A stretch of DNA of 64,000 nucleotides from an uncultured Haliea sp. (GTDB lineage: Bacteria; Pseudomonadota; Gammaproteobacteria; Pseudomonadales; Halieaceae), in NCBI GenBank assembly GCA_913061145.1, contig CAJXUQ010000003.1:59208-123207 (forward strand), written 5' to 3'. This document shows positions 1 to 6,127 of the stretch, piece by piece; the stretch's first letter is position 1; each line of letters begins with the position of its first letter. The notes below the pieces were generated by a model. That model searched no databases. It saw only the letters and a program-made list of their open reading frames with translations, and was not told the origin of the DNA. Made by a program: the position numbers and the translations under genes.

Positions 1-554
1 TTGAAGCGCTGGCAGACTACCCTCTGGACGAGGCCGGCACCACATTCCGCAAGCTGGTCAACCAGGCCTACCCCGACCTGAAGATCAACCACGTGCACCA
101 CGCCGGCAACTCCTCCGGTGTTGTAGACGGTGCCGCGGCTATCCTGCTGGCATCTCCCGCCTATGCGCAGGCGCATGGGATGAAGCCCCGGGCCCGCATT
201 GTGGCCATGGCGAACATGGGTGACTCTCCCACGCTCATGCTCAATGCCCCGGTACCGGCCGCGCGCAAGGTACTGGCGAAAGCCGGCCTGCAGCTGTCGG
301 ACATCGACCTGTTCGAAATCAACGAAGCGTTTGCCGTGGTTGCGGAAAAGTTTATCCGTGACCTCAAGCTCGATCGGGAGAAGGTGAACGTCAACGGCGG
401 GGCAATGGCACTGGGGCACCCGATTGGCGCTACCGGTTCCATACTGATCGGCACGTTGCTCGACGAACTGGAGCGCCAGGACAAGCAGTTTGGCCTGGTC
501 ACCATGTGCGCCGCGGGCGGCATGGCCCCGGCAATTATCATCGAGCGCATCTGA
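1..554 (+). CDS. acetyl-CoA acetyltransferase (thiolase), C-terminal part
   Basis: The gene enters from the left edge of the window, so its N-terminal half, including the first catalytic cysteine, is not visible. In the frame starting at base 3 the remaining 183 residues carry the C-terminal thiolase signatures: NEAFA, GHPIGATG with the catalytic His, and the final Cys in CAAGG. These mark a condensing or degrading thiolase acting on acetoacetyl-CoA or 3-ketoacyl-CoA in the cytoplasm. A second complete thiolase lies at 12006. The gene ends just before an intrinsic terminator. Exact chain-length preference cannot be read from this fragment. Confidence 0.9.
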   Translation, partial: EALADYPLDEAGTTFRKLVNQAYPDLKINHVHHAGNSSGVVDGAAAILLASPAYAQAHGMKPRARIVAMANMGDSPTLMLNAPVPAARKVLAKAGLQLSDIDLFEINEAFAVVAEKFIRDLKLDREKVNVNGGAMALGHPIGATGSILIGTLLDELERQDKQFGLVTMCAAGGMAPAIIIERI

Positions 555-570
555 ACGCGCGAAAGGCACA

Positions 571-599
571 AAAAAAGCCACCCGAGGGTGGCTTTTTTT
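571..599. terminator. bidirectional intrinsic terminator
   Basis: A perfect 13-bp stem (571-583 pairing with 587-599) has a 3-base loop, with an A-run on the left arm and a T-run on the right arm. On the plus strand it ends the thiolase transcript. Read on the minus strand it ends the tRNA-Val/tRNA-Asp transcript. Confidence 0.9.
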
Positions 600-604
600 G
601 TAAT

Positions 605-681
605 TGGCGGAGCGGACGGGGCTCGAACCCGCGACCCCCGGCGTGACAGGCCGGTATTCTGACCAACTGAACTACCGCTCC
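605..681 (-). tRNA. tRNA-Asp (anticodon GTC)
   Basis: The 77-base cloverleaf on the minus strand has a 7-bp acceptor stem (GGAGCGG with CCGCTCC), the GTC anticodon in a CTGTCAC loop, a GTTCGAG T-loop and an encoded CCA end at 607-605. It lies 17 bases downstream of tRNA-Val and is almost certainly cotranscribed with it. Confidence 0.97.
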
Positions 682-698
682 AGAAAGTCCTCGGTTGA

Positions 699-774
699 TG
701 GTGGGTGGTGACGGGATCGAACCGCCGACCCTCTGCTTGTAAGGCAGATGCTCTCCCAGCTGAGCTAACCACCC
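699..774 (-). tRNA. tRNA-Val (anticodon TAC)
   Basis: The 76-base cloverleaf on the minus strand has acceptor stem GGGTGGT with ACCACCC, a TAC anticodon in a CTTACAA loop, a GTTCGAT T-loop and an encoded CCA end at 701-699. It is the first gene of a Val-Asp tRNA pair, an arrangement common in gammaproteobacteria. Confidence 0.97.
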
Positions 775-791
775 CCTGACCGAGAACGCGC

Positions 792-819
792 ATTATAGAG
801 ATAAAAAAAAGGCTGTCAA
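792..819 (-). promoter_or_regulatory. sigma-70 promoter of the tRNA-Val/Asp pair
   Basis: On the minus strand a consensus -35 TTGACA (819-814) and a consensus -10 TATAAT (797-792) are separated by 16 bp, ending about 17 bp before the tRNA-Val 5' end. The stretch after the -10 is GCGCG, the GC-rich discriminator typical of growth-rate and stringent-controlled stable RNA promoters. Confidence 0.9.
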
Positions 820-965
820 ACGTTCCGGAATAAAAATCGCGGATTTTTTCCAACGCTGAAAAAACCCGTGTTTGATAGTAATATTTCGCGTTTCCTCAAT
901 CCGTTTGCTGCGCGTTATGGCTGCTCTGGTCACGCATGGCAACACAACCCACAGGCTCTGGCTGC

Positions 966-1322
966 ATGGACATCTACAAGGAGTTTCACTTCGAGGCGGC
1001 GCACCGCTTGCCCAACGTACCGGCAGGCCACAAGTGTGCACGTCTGCATGGCCATTCATTTCAGTTACGCCTGGTGGTGTCTGGTGAGGCCAGCGAGCCC
1101 AGTGGCTGGGTCATGGACTTCGGCGACATCAAGAGCGCCTTCAAGCCCATTCTCGAGCAGTTGGACCACTACTACCTGAACGACATACCCGGGCTGGAAA
1201 ACCCCACCAGCGAGAATATTGCGCGCTGGATATGGAACGCCCTGAAACCCGAGTTACCGGAACTGGCGCAGGTTGAAATCCGGGAAACCTGCACATCAGG
1301 TTGCGTCTACCGCGGGCAATAG
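966..1322 (+). CDS. queD: 6-carboxy-5,6,7,8-tetrahydropterin synthase QueD
   Basis: QueD converts 7,8-dihydroneopterin triphosphate to 6-carboxytetrahydropterin, the second step of queuosine precursor synthesis in the cytoplasm. The 118-residue product has the family opening MDIYKEF, the zinc-binding histidines in EAAHRL and HGHSF, the nearby catalytic Cys in HKCARLHGH, and the Glu-rich C-terminal VEIRET segment. The open frame extends to an ATG at 936, but the family begins at the MDIY methionine, so 966 was chosen. Neither start has a clear ribosome-binding site. No other que gene is in the window. Confidence 0.9.
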   Translation: MDIYKEFHFEAAHRLPNVPAGHKCARLHGHSFQLRLVVSGEASEPSGWVMDFGDIKSAFKPILEQLDHYYLNDIPGLENPTSENIARWIWNALKPELPELAQVEIRETCTSGCVYRGQ

Positions 1323-1753
1323 CGTGTCACCAACGCGTTACATCCCGGTAACATGAAAGTTTTTGGTTGACGTTTGCAAAGACACTATTGCCGAAGGGTT
1401 CCGTCGCGGGTCATGCAGATGTTACCCGCGAACACCGCTCCGCGCTGTTCCCGCGCCGGGCCGGGGGTTACCATTGGTAGCACACAAGGAAAAGGTTATG
1501 CACATTGGCCGCACTGCCGTCGTGCCCTGCAAGCTTAGCATGGGAACCCAATGCCGAGTATCAGGAATATTCTGTAAGTCATTGTAAATAAAGTTAAATT
1601 TAGGTTTGATTGTTTTTTAACCAATCTGTAACATGCCGCCCGACCACTGGGCTGAGGCCGGGATTAAACAAATTACTCACCGAGTTATCCACAGAATCTG
1701 TGGAAAAAAGATGAAAAAATGACCCTGTTACCCAACCCTGGAGCAAGACCTCA
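1323..1753. other. 431-bp intergenic region, no convincing gene
   Basis: The stretch between queD and the LysE-family gene turns AT-rich over about 1565-1720. A frame at 1363-1587 has no recognisable features and is judged non-coding. The only distinct sequence seen is a pair of inverted DnaA-box-like nonamers (1685-1707), listed separately. No tRNA-like fold or strong terminator was found. Confidence 0.6.
1685..1707. promoter_or_regulatory. inverted pair of DnaA-box-like nonamers
   Basis: TTATCCACA, the consensus DnaA box, lies at 1685-1693. TGTGGAAAA, a near match on the opposite strand, lies at 1699-1707. The 5-bp spacing and AT-rich flanks resemble a DnaA-binding cluster. No dnaA, dnaN or gidA gene is nearby, so this need not be an origin. 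Confidence 0.4.
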
Positions 1754-2398
1754 GTGGATGCCGTGACGTGGATATCGCTGCTGGGCATCTGCCTGCTGGG
1801 CGCCATGGCACCGGGACCCAGCCTGGCGGTCATCCTGCGCTGTACCGCGCGCGCTGGCCGCCGTGCCGGCCTCGCTGCGGCGCTGGCACATGCAGCGGCC
1901 ATCGGCTGCTATGCGGCATTGACCGTGAGCGGCCTCGCCCTGGCCCTGCAGCGCTCGCCAGGCCTGTTCACCGCCGTACAGACCGCCGGCGCAGCATGGC
2001 TGCTCTATCTGGGTCTTAGCGGCCTGCGCCAGTGGTCAGCCGGCGCCACGGCGACCCTGCAGGCCACTGCGGCCGCCCCACAGTCGCTGGCACAGTCAGC
2101 GTCCGAGGGGTTTCTGGTGGCCCTCCTGAACCCCAAGGTCGGACTCTTCATGGTCGCCCTGTTCAGCCAGTTCCTGCCCGCTAGCCCCGGTATGGCGACG
2201 CAGGCCCTGATGACAGCCACGGTTATCGCGACGGACGCAGGTTGGTATTGCCTGGTGGCCTTCTCGGTGAGCCGACCGCGCTGGCTGGCCATTCTTCGCA
2301 GCAGAGCCTCCCTGATTGACCGGCTGCTCAACACCCTGCTGGCCGTACTCGGTGCCGCGATGCTACTGCACCTCGCCCGGCAAGCCCTGACAGGCTAA
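1754..2398 (+). CDS. LysE/RhtB-family amino acid exporter
   Basis: This 214-residue inner membrane protein belongs to the LysE/RhtB family, which exports amino acids or their derivatives using the proton gradient. It shows about six hydrophobic segments and the family signature MAPGPSLAVIL near the N terminus (roughly residues 17-27), plus the NPK motif in LLNPKVGLF near residue 127. The start is GTG at 1754 behind a GGAG about ten bases upstream. The stop overlaps the stop of the convergent DUF3301 gene. The substrate cannot be deduced from sequence. Confidence 0.8.
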   Translation: MDAVTWISLLGICLLGAMAPGPSLAVILRCTARAGRRAGLAAALAHAAAIGCYAALTVSGLALALQRSPGLFTAVQTAGAAWLLYLGLSGLRQWSAGATATLQATAAAPQSLAQSASEGFLVALLNPKVGLFMVALFSQFLPASPGMATQALMTATVIATDAGWYCLVAFSVSRPRWLAILRSRASLIDRLLNTLLAVLGAAMLLHLARQALTG

Positions 2399-2721
2399 TG
2401 CAGGGTGGTTTCCGGTTCGCGCACGATGATCGCCTGCAGGCGCTGCCCGAGCATGATGACGTAACCCTCATGGCGCTCGACACCATCAAAGCTGTAGTCG
2501 AACCGATACTGGCGCCAGACCCGCCAGCGACGCTGCTCATCGCGGCTCAGGGAGATGCGATTGAGGTGCACAGTCTGGTCGAGCAGCTGGAAATCATCGC
2601 GCTTTCCCGCCCTGTCCACAGCGGCGACCGCCAGCTCCCGCACCCTGATCGAGGCCAGAAACCAGGCGCACAGGAGCCCCAGCAGCAGCAATGCAAAGAC
2701 GTCGCCCAGCGTGAACAGCAC
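2395..2721 (-). CDS. DUF3301 small membrane-anchored protein
   Basis: The 108-residue protein has one N-terminal hydrophobic segment (about residues 5-25) followed by a soluble domain rich in basic and aromatic residues, including RRWRVWRQYRFDYSFDG. Length and this pattern match the DUF3301 family of gammaproteobacteria, whose function is unknown. It lies 33 bp downstream of an alpha/beta hydrolase gene on the same strand and probably shares its transcript. Its 3' end overlaps the LysE-family gene by four bases. Confidence 0.7.
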   Translation of the reverse strand: MLFTLGDVFALLLLGLLCAWFLASIRVRELAVAAVDRAGKRDDFQLLDQTVHLNRISLSRDEQRRWRVWRQYRFDYSFDGVERHEGYVIMLGQRLQAIIVREPETTLH

Positions 2722-2754
2722 CTTTAATGACCCCTGCCGCAGCTGCGCTGCATG

Positions 2755-3525
2755 TCAACCGTCAAGAAACGCAACCACACGCTGGTTGAAGCGCGTCGGC
2801 TGTTCGGCGTGCAACCAGTGCCCACACCCCGCGAGCGCCGTGATTTCCGCATTCGGGAACAGGGCCTCGATGTGCGGGCGATAGGCGTCCTGCACGTAGT
2901 CGGACAGCTCGCCGCGAATAAACAGCGTGCGGCCGTCAAAGGGCGCGACGGGCTCCGGTGCGGCAAGCAACGCCGGGTACTGCTCGCGTAACACCCGGTG
3001 ATTGAAGCGCCACCGGTAAACACCGCCCTCATCGCGCTGCAGGCTAAGCAGCAGGAACTGAATGACCGTGTCTTCTTTCAGGTGTTGCGCCATCACCTTC
3101 GCCGCGTCGGCGCGACTGCTGCAACCTGCCTCCGCCACCGCGGCGACGGCGGCGAACACAGCCTGGTGGGAGGGCGGATAGGCTACCGGCGCGATGTCCG
3201 CCACGACCAGTGCGTCGACCCGGTAGGGTGAATCCAGCGCCAGTTGCATCGCCACCTTGCCACCGAGGGAATGACCGACAAAGTGTGCCGTTTCAAGGCC
3301 CCTGTGGGTCATCCACCGGTCCACGGCCTGCGCCAGATCCGGTAAAGACATACTGTCGGTCCAGCGCGAGCGCCCATGGTTTGGCAGGTCCAGACTGTGC
3401 ACCCGATAGTGATCCTGCAGCGCCCGGGACACGCCCCCCAGATTGCTGCCCATGCCAAACAAACCGTGCAAAAGCACCACGTCGGGGCCGTCACCCGCCA
3501 CCGAGTCGAATACTTCAGCTGTCAT
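2755..3525 (-). CDS. alpha/beta-fold hydrolase, YbfF-like esterase
   Basis: The 256-residue cytoplasmic hydrolase has the oxyanion motif LLHGLFG (about 18-24), the nucleophile elbow GHSLGG (about 84-89) and the catalytic His in GCGHWLH near residue 238. It aligns in length and motifs with the YbfF esterase family, which cleaves short acyl esters including acyl-CoA thioesters. It is followed by the DUF3301 gene and is divergent from the lipoprotein gene at 3589. The natural substrate is unknown. Confidence 0.82.
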   Translation of the reverse strand: MTAEVFDSVAGDGPDVVLLHGLFGMGSNLGGVSRALQDHYRVHSLDLPNHGRSRWTDSMSLPDLAQAVDRWMTHRGLETAHFVGHSLGGKVAMQLALDSPYRVDALVVADIAPVAYPPSHQAVFAAVAAVAEAGCSSRADAAKVMAQHLKEDTVIQFLLLSLQRDEGGVYRWRFNHRVLREQYPALLAAPEPVAPFDGRTLFIRGELSDYVQDAYRPHIEALFPNAEITALAGCGHWLHAEQPTRFNQRVVAFLDG

Positions 3526-3550
3526 TATCGCTGCCTCTCCCTCGAGATTT

Positions 3551-3559
3551 TGCTAGTAT
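3551..3559 (+). promoter_or_regulatory. possible extended -10 promoter
   Basis: TG at 3551 followed by C and TAGTAT (3554-3559) matches the extended -10 pattern. It lies 30 bases before the lipoprotein start at 3589, in the short divergent gap. No good -35 is present. Confidence 0.35.
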
Positions 3560-3588
3560 GGCCGCACTATAAACGAACTGGAGTCCTT

Positions 3589-4374
3589 ATGCGTTATTTC
3601 CGGAGCGCGCGCCGCCTGGGCACTCTACTGCTACTGCTCGCAGGTCTCGTGGCCTGCGGCGGTGCCACGTACAACCCCACTGTATTCCCTTACGAGCTGG
3701 ATGAGGAGCGCCTCGCCCAGACCAAAGTGAAAACCGTTGTGATCGCCCACGTCAACCTCGGCCCGCCCTCGCGCAGCTACCTTGACAAGGAGGCGCCACG
3801 CATCGACGGCATGGTCGCCACCTACCTGAAGGACAACGGCTATAAAGTGATTCCCCAGCGCGAATTCACCCAGCACTGGAACACGGCCGTGCGCGCCTTC
3901 GGTGACCCGGTGGACCCAACCACCGGCCGCATGAACATGAACACCTTCGTGCAGATCATGCAAAGCGTGCGCGATCAGCTGCGGGAAAACACCGACGCCG
4001 ACGCGGTGGTTTTCACCGATCTGCTGGAGTCCGAGGTACCGTTTTCCTCCGGAATCAATCGTGTAGCACGCTGGCACGGTGTCACCCGCAAACCGACATT
4101 GCAGGGGCCCGGCAGCGGCGTCTCGACAGAGTTTGACTGGAACCAGGGCGCCTCGGTGGCCTCACTGCAGATCAGCATTTATGACATGGAACTGAAACGC
4201 ATTTTCGCCAGCGTCGGCGGCCTCGACGTCACCGATGCGATCGACGCGCGCTCGTCGGGCGGCCGCTTCGTACGTCGGCGCAACATCCTGGAAAACGACA
4301 ACTTCGTCAACGAGGGTATCGCCATCGCCTTGCACCCGTTCATCGTCTCGGATATCTGGCCGGGCAACCCCTAG
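3589..4374 (+). CDS. uncharacterised lipoprotein
   Basis: The start at 3589 was chosen because GGAG lies at 3580-3583 and because the protein then opens with a clean lipoprotein signal: basic MRYFRSARR, a leucine run and the lipobox LVAC with the lipidated Cys at residue 23. The mature part, about 239 residues, is soluble and mixed alpha/beta, with no domain I can name. The segment TVVIAHVNLGPPSR and the later DADAVVFTDL suggest an outer-membrane-assembly or curli-like lipoprotein fold, but that is speculative. It is likely anchored in the envelope facing the periplasm and appears monocistronic. Confidence 0.75.
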   Translation: MRYFRSARRLGTLLLLLAGLVACGGATYNPTVFPYELDEERLAQTKVKTVVIAHVNLGPPSRSYLDKEAPRIDGMVATYLKDNGYKVIPQREFTQHWNTAVRAFGDPVDPTTGRMNMNTFVQIMQSVRDQLRENTDADAVVFTDLLESEVPFSSGINRVARWHGVTRKPTLQGPGSGVSTEFDWNQGASVASLQISIYDMELKRIFASVGGLDVTDAIDARSSGGRFVRRRNILENDNFVNEGIAIALHPFIVSDIWPGNP

Positions 4375-4403
4375 CAGAGCCCGCAGGCGCGTCCCCGGGT
4401 CAC

Positions 4404-5222
4404 CTAGTCTTCGTAGCTGGCCGTCTGCTTCGCCGCCTGGGCCTGGATCCCCGCCATCAGATCCGCCTGACTCAGCATGCCGGCGTTCCAGGTGGCGATG
4501 TAATTCAGGCCATCACGCACGCTGTGGTCGCGGCTGTAAAGCAGCATTTCCTTGGTGCCGCGCACCGCCAGCGGTGACTTCGCGGCAATATTGCGGGCGA
4601 TCTCGGTCACCTCGCGCAGCAGGGTTTCGCGATCCGGGTAGACCCGGTTCACGAAGCCTATCTCGCGAGCCTCTTCTGCGCCCAGATTGCGGCCTGTATA
4701 GGCCAGCTCCCGCACAATGCCATCCGCCACCAGTTTCGGCATGCGCTGCAGGGTGCCGACATCCGCGGTCATGCCGATGTCGATCTCGCGAATGGCAAAC
4801 CAGGCGTCTGCGCTGGCGTAGCGCATGTCGCAGCAACAGACCAGATCCACGCCACCGCCGATACAGGTATTGTGAATCGCCGCCAATACTGGCTTGCGGC
4901 AGTTCTCTATCGCGCTCAGGTTATCCTGCATCCGCAGCACGTTGCGCCGGAATTCCTCACCCTGCCGGGCCGGATCGCTGGACTGGCCCTTGAGACCGTT
5001 GAACATGGCGAGGTCCAAACCGGCGCAGAAGTGCCTGCCGTTGCCGGCGAGCACCACCGCGCGCACTCCGGGCTCGGCATCCAGCCACTCAAAGCAGAGC
5101 TGCAGCTCGGGCCACATGGCCGCATTCATGCTGTTGGCCTTGTCCGGGCGATTGAGGACGACCGTCGCCACCTGTTGTTCGATGCTAACGGCCAGGGTTT
5201 CAAACTCGGGTATCGACGTCAT
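4404..5222 (-). CDS. delta(3,5)-delta(2,4)-dienoyl-CoA isomerase (ECH1-like)
   Basis: This 272-residue crotonase-superfamily enzyme is assigned to the dienoyl-CoA isomerase branch, used to degrade unsaturated fatty acids with odd-positioned double bonds. Asp126, Glu146 and Asp154 have the spacing (20 and 8) of the catalytic Asp176/Glu196/Asp204 of rat ECH1, and the flanking TADVGTLQRMPK and LLYSRDHSV segments are typical of it. The oxyanion-hole motifs CAGLDL and GGGVD are present. The start at 5222 has AGGAGT ahead of it; a frame opening 8 codons earlier is less likely. It follows a nitroreductase gene after 32 bp. Confidence 0.87.
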   Translation of the reverse strand: MTSIPEFETLAVSIEQQVATVVLNRPDKANSMNAAMWPELQLCFEWLDAEPGVRAVVLAGNGRHFCAGLDLAMFNGLKGQSSDPARQGEEFRRNVLRMQDNLSAIENCRKPVLAAIHNTCIGGGVDLVCCCDMRYASADAWFAIREIDIGMTADVGTLQRMPKLVADGIVRELAYTGRNLGAEEAREIGFVNRVYPDRETLLREVTEIARNIAAKSPLAVRGTKEMLLYSRDHSVRDGLNYIATWNAGMLSQADLMAGIQAQAAKQTASYED

Positions 5223-5254
5223 ACAAGGACTCCTGAGGTAAAACACGCCGCGGC

Positions 5255-5812
5255 TTACCAGCGGCTGAGAAAATCGGCGGGCTGCAATGCCGGCACGTTC
5301 TTGGGATTGCCGTCCCGGGTGCCGAGATAAAGAAAGGCAACGACTTCTTCATCCCTCTCCAGACCCAGCGCCGCGCCAACCAAGGGATCAAAGGCGGCGT
5401 CGCCAGTGCGCCAGATACCAGCGTAACCGAGAGCTTCTGCCGCCAGCAGGATGGCGTGGGCAGCGCAGCCCGCGGACAGCCGCTGCTCATAGAAGGGAAC
5501 CTTGGGGTGCTCCTGCAGGCAGGCAACGACCGCCAGCAGCAGCGGAGCGCGCAGGGGCGCTGCACGGGCCCTCTCTCTCACCGAGGCATCGGCAGCGGGA
5601 TCCCGGCGCAGCAGGCAGCGCTCCAGCACTTCTCCGAAGTCCTCCCGCCGCTCCCCCTCGATGGCGATGAACCGCCAGGGCCGCAGCCAGGCATGGTCCG
5701 GCGCACGCAGCGCCGCCTGCAGAAGCTCGTCAAGCTGCTCCCCGGAGGGGCCGGGCGCTGTCAGCCGCGGCGCCGAATTGCGGGTTTGCAGGTGTTGCAG
5801 GATGTCGGGCAT
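5255..5812 (-). CDS. YdjA-like nitroreductase (FMN flavoprotein)
   Basis: The 185-residue protein belongs to the compact YdjA branch of FMN-dependent NAD(P)H nitroreductases. Diagnostic segments are ALRAPDHAWLRPWRF near residue 40, and LSAGCAAHAILLAAEALGYA followed by IWRTGD in the second half. MPDIL at 5812 gives the family length; two upstream in-frame methionines up to 5854 are possible, and none has a clear ribosome-binding site. It sits just upstream of the dienoyl-CoA isomerase gene on the same strand. The nitroreductase/crotonase order recurs at 14356-15802, hinting at a role in acyl-CoA metabolism, which is inference. Confidence 0.8.
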   Translation of the reverse strand: MPDILQHLQTRNSAPRLTAPGPSGEQLDELLQAALRAPDHAWLRPWRFIAIEGERREDFGEVLERCLLRRDPAADASVRERARAAPLRAPLLLAVVACLQEHPKVPFYEQRLSAGCAAHAILLAAEALGYAGIWRTGDAAFDPLVGAALGLERDEEVVAFLYLGTRDGNPKNVPALQPADFLSRW

Positions 5813-5972
5813 GGGATGCGCACACCGGCTGTGGTTGGCAAGGGCCGACATCATACCAGCGCCGCGGGAAAACAGCGAAGCCGAGCCGCCTGTTACACGG
5901 TCAGGCCGGTAATTTTTCCACTCTCGGAGGCTGGCATCGGGCTGGCGACATGTTTAGAGTGTCAACTTGGCG

Positions 5973-5996
5973 TTACCGCAAGACAAACTGCGGTAA
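5973..5996. promoter_or_regulatory. inverted repeat upstream of the TonB receptor
   Basis: TTACCGCA (5973-5980) and TGCGGTAA (5989-5996) form a perfect 8-bp inverted repeat with an 8-base gap, 131 bases ahead of the TonB receptor start. The lack of a T-run argues against a terminator, so a dimeric regulator site is the simpler reading. The rest of the 315-bp gap (5813-6127) shows nothing else clear. Confidence 0.4.
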
Positions 5997-6127
5997 AAAT
6001 CAGGCTTGTTCGCACGTGCCAAAAACACCATAGTTCAACCGCAAGCCAAAAACAGCGCAGCGCACAGAGCACCGGCGCACAATCTGTATACAGCTAGCAC
6101 TTTATATCAATAACAGGAGCACCGACC

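Noticed and set aside
1363..1587. 74-residue frame in the queD-LysE gap
   Set aside because: No ribosome-binding site, motif or family; composition changes within it.
1685..1707. Chromosomal replication origin
   Set aside because: Only two DnaA-box-like nonamers are present and dnaA, dnaN, recF, gyrB and gidA are all absent nearby.
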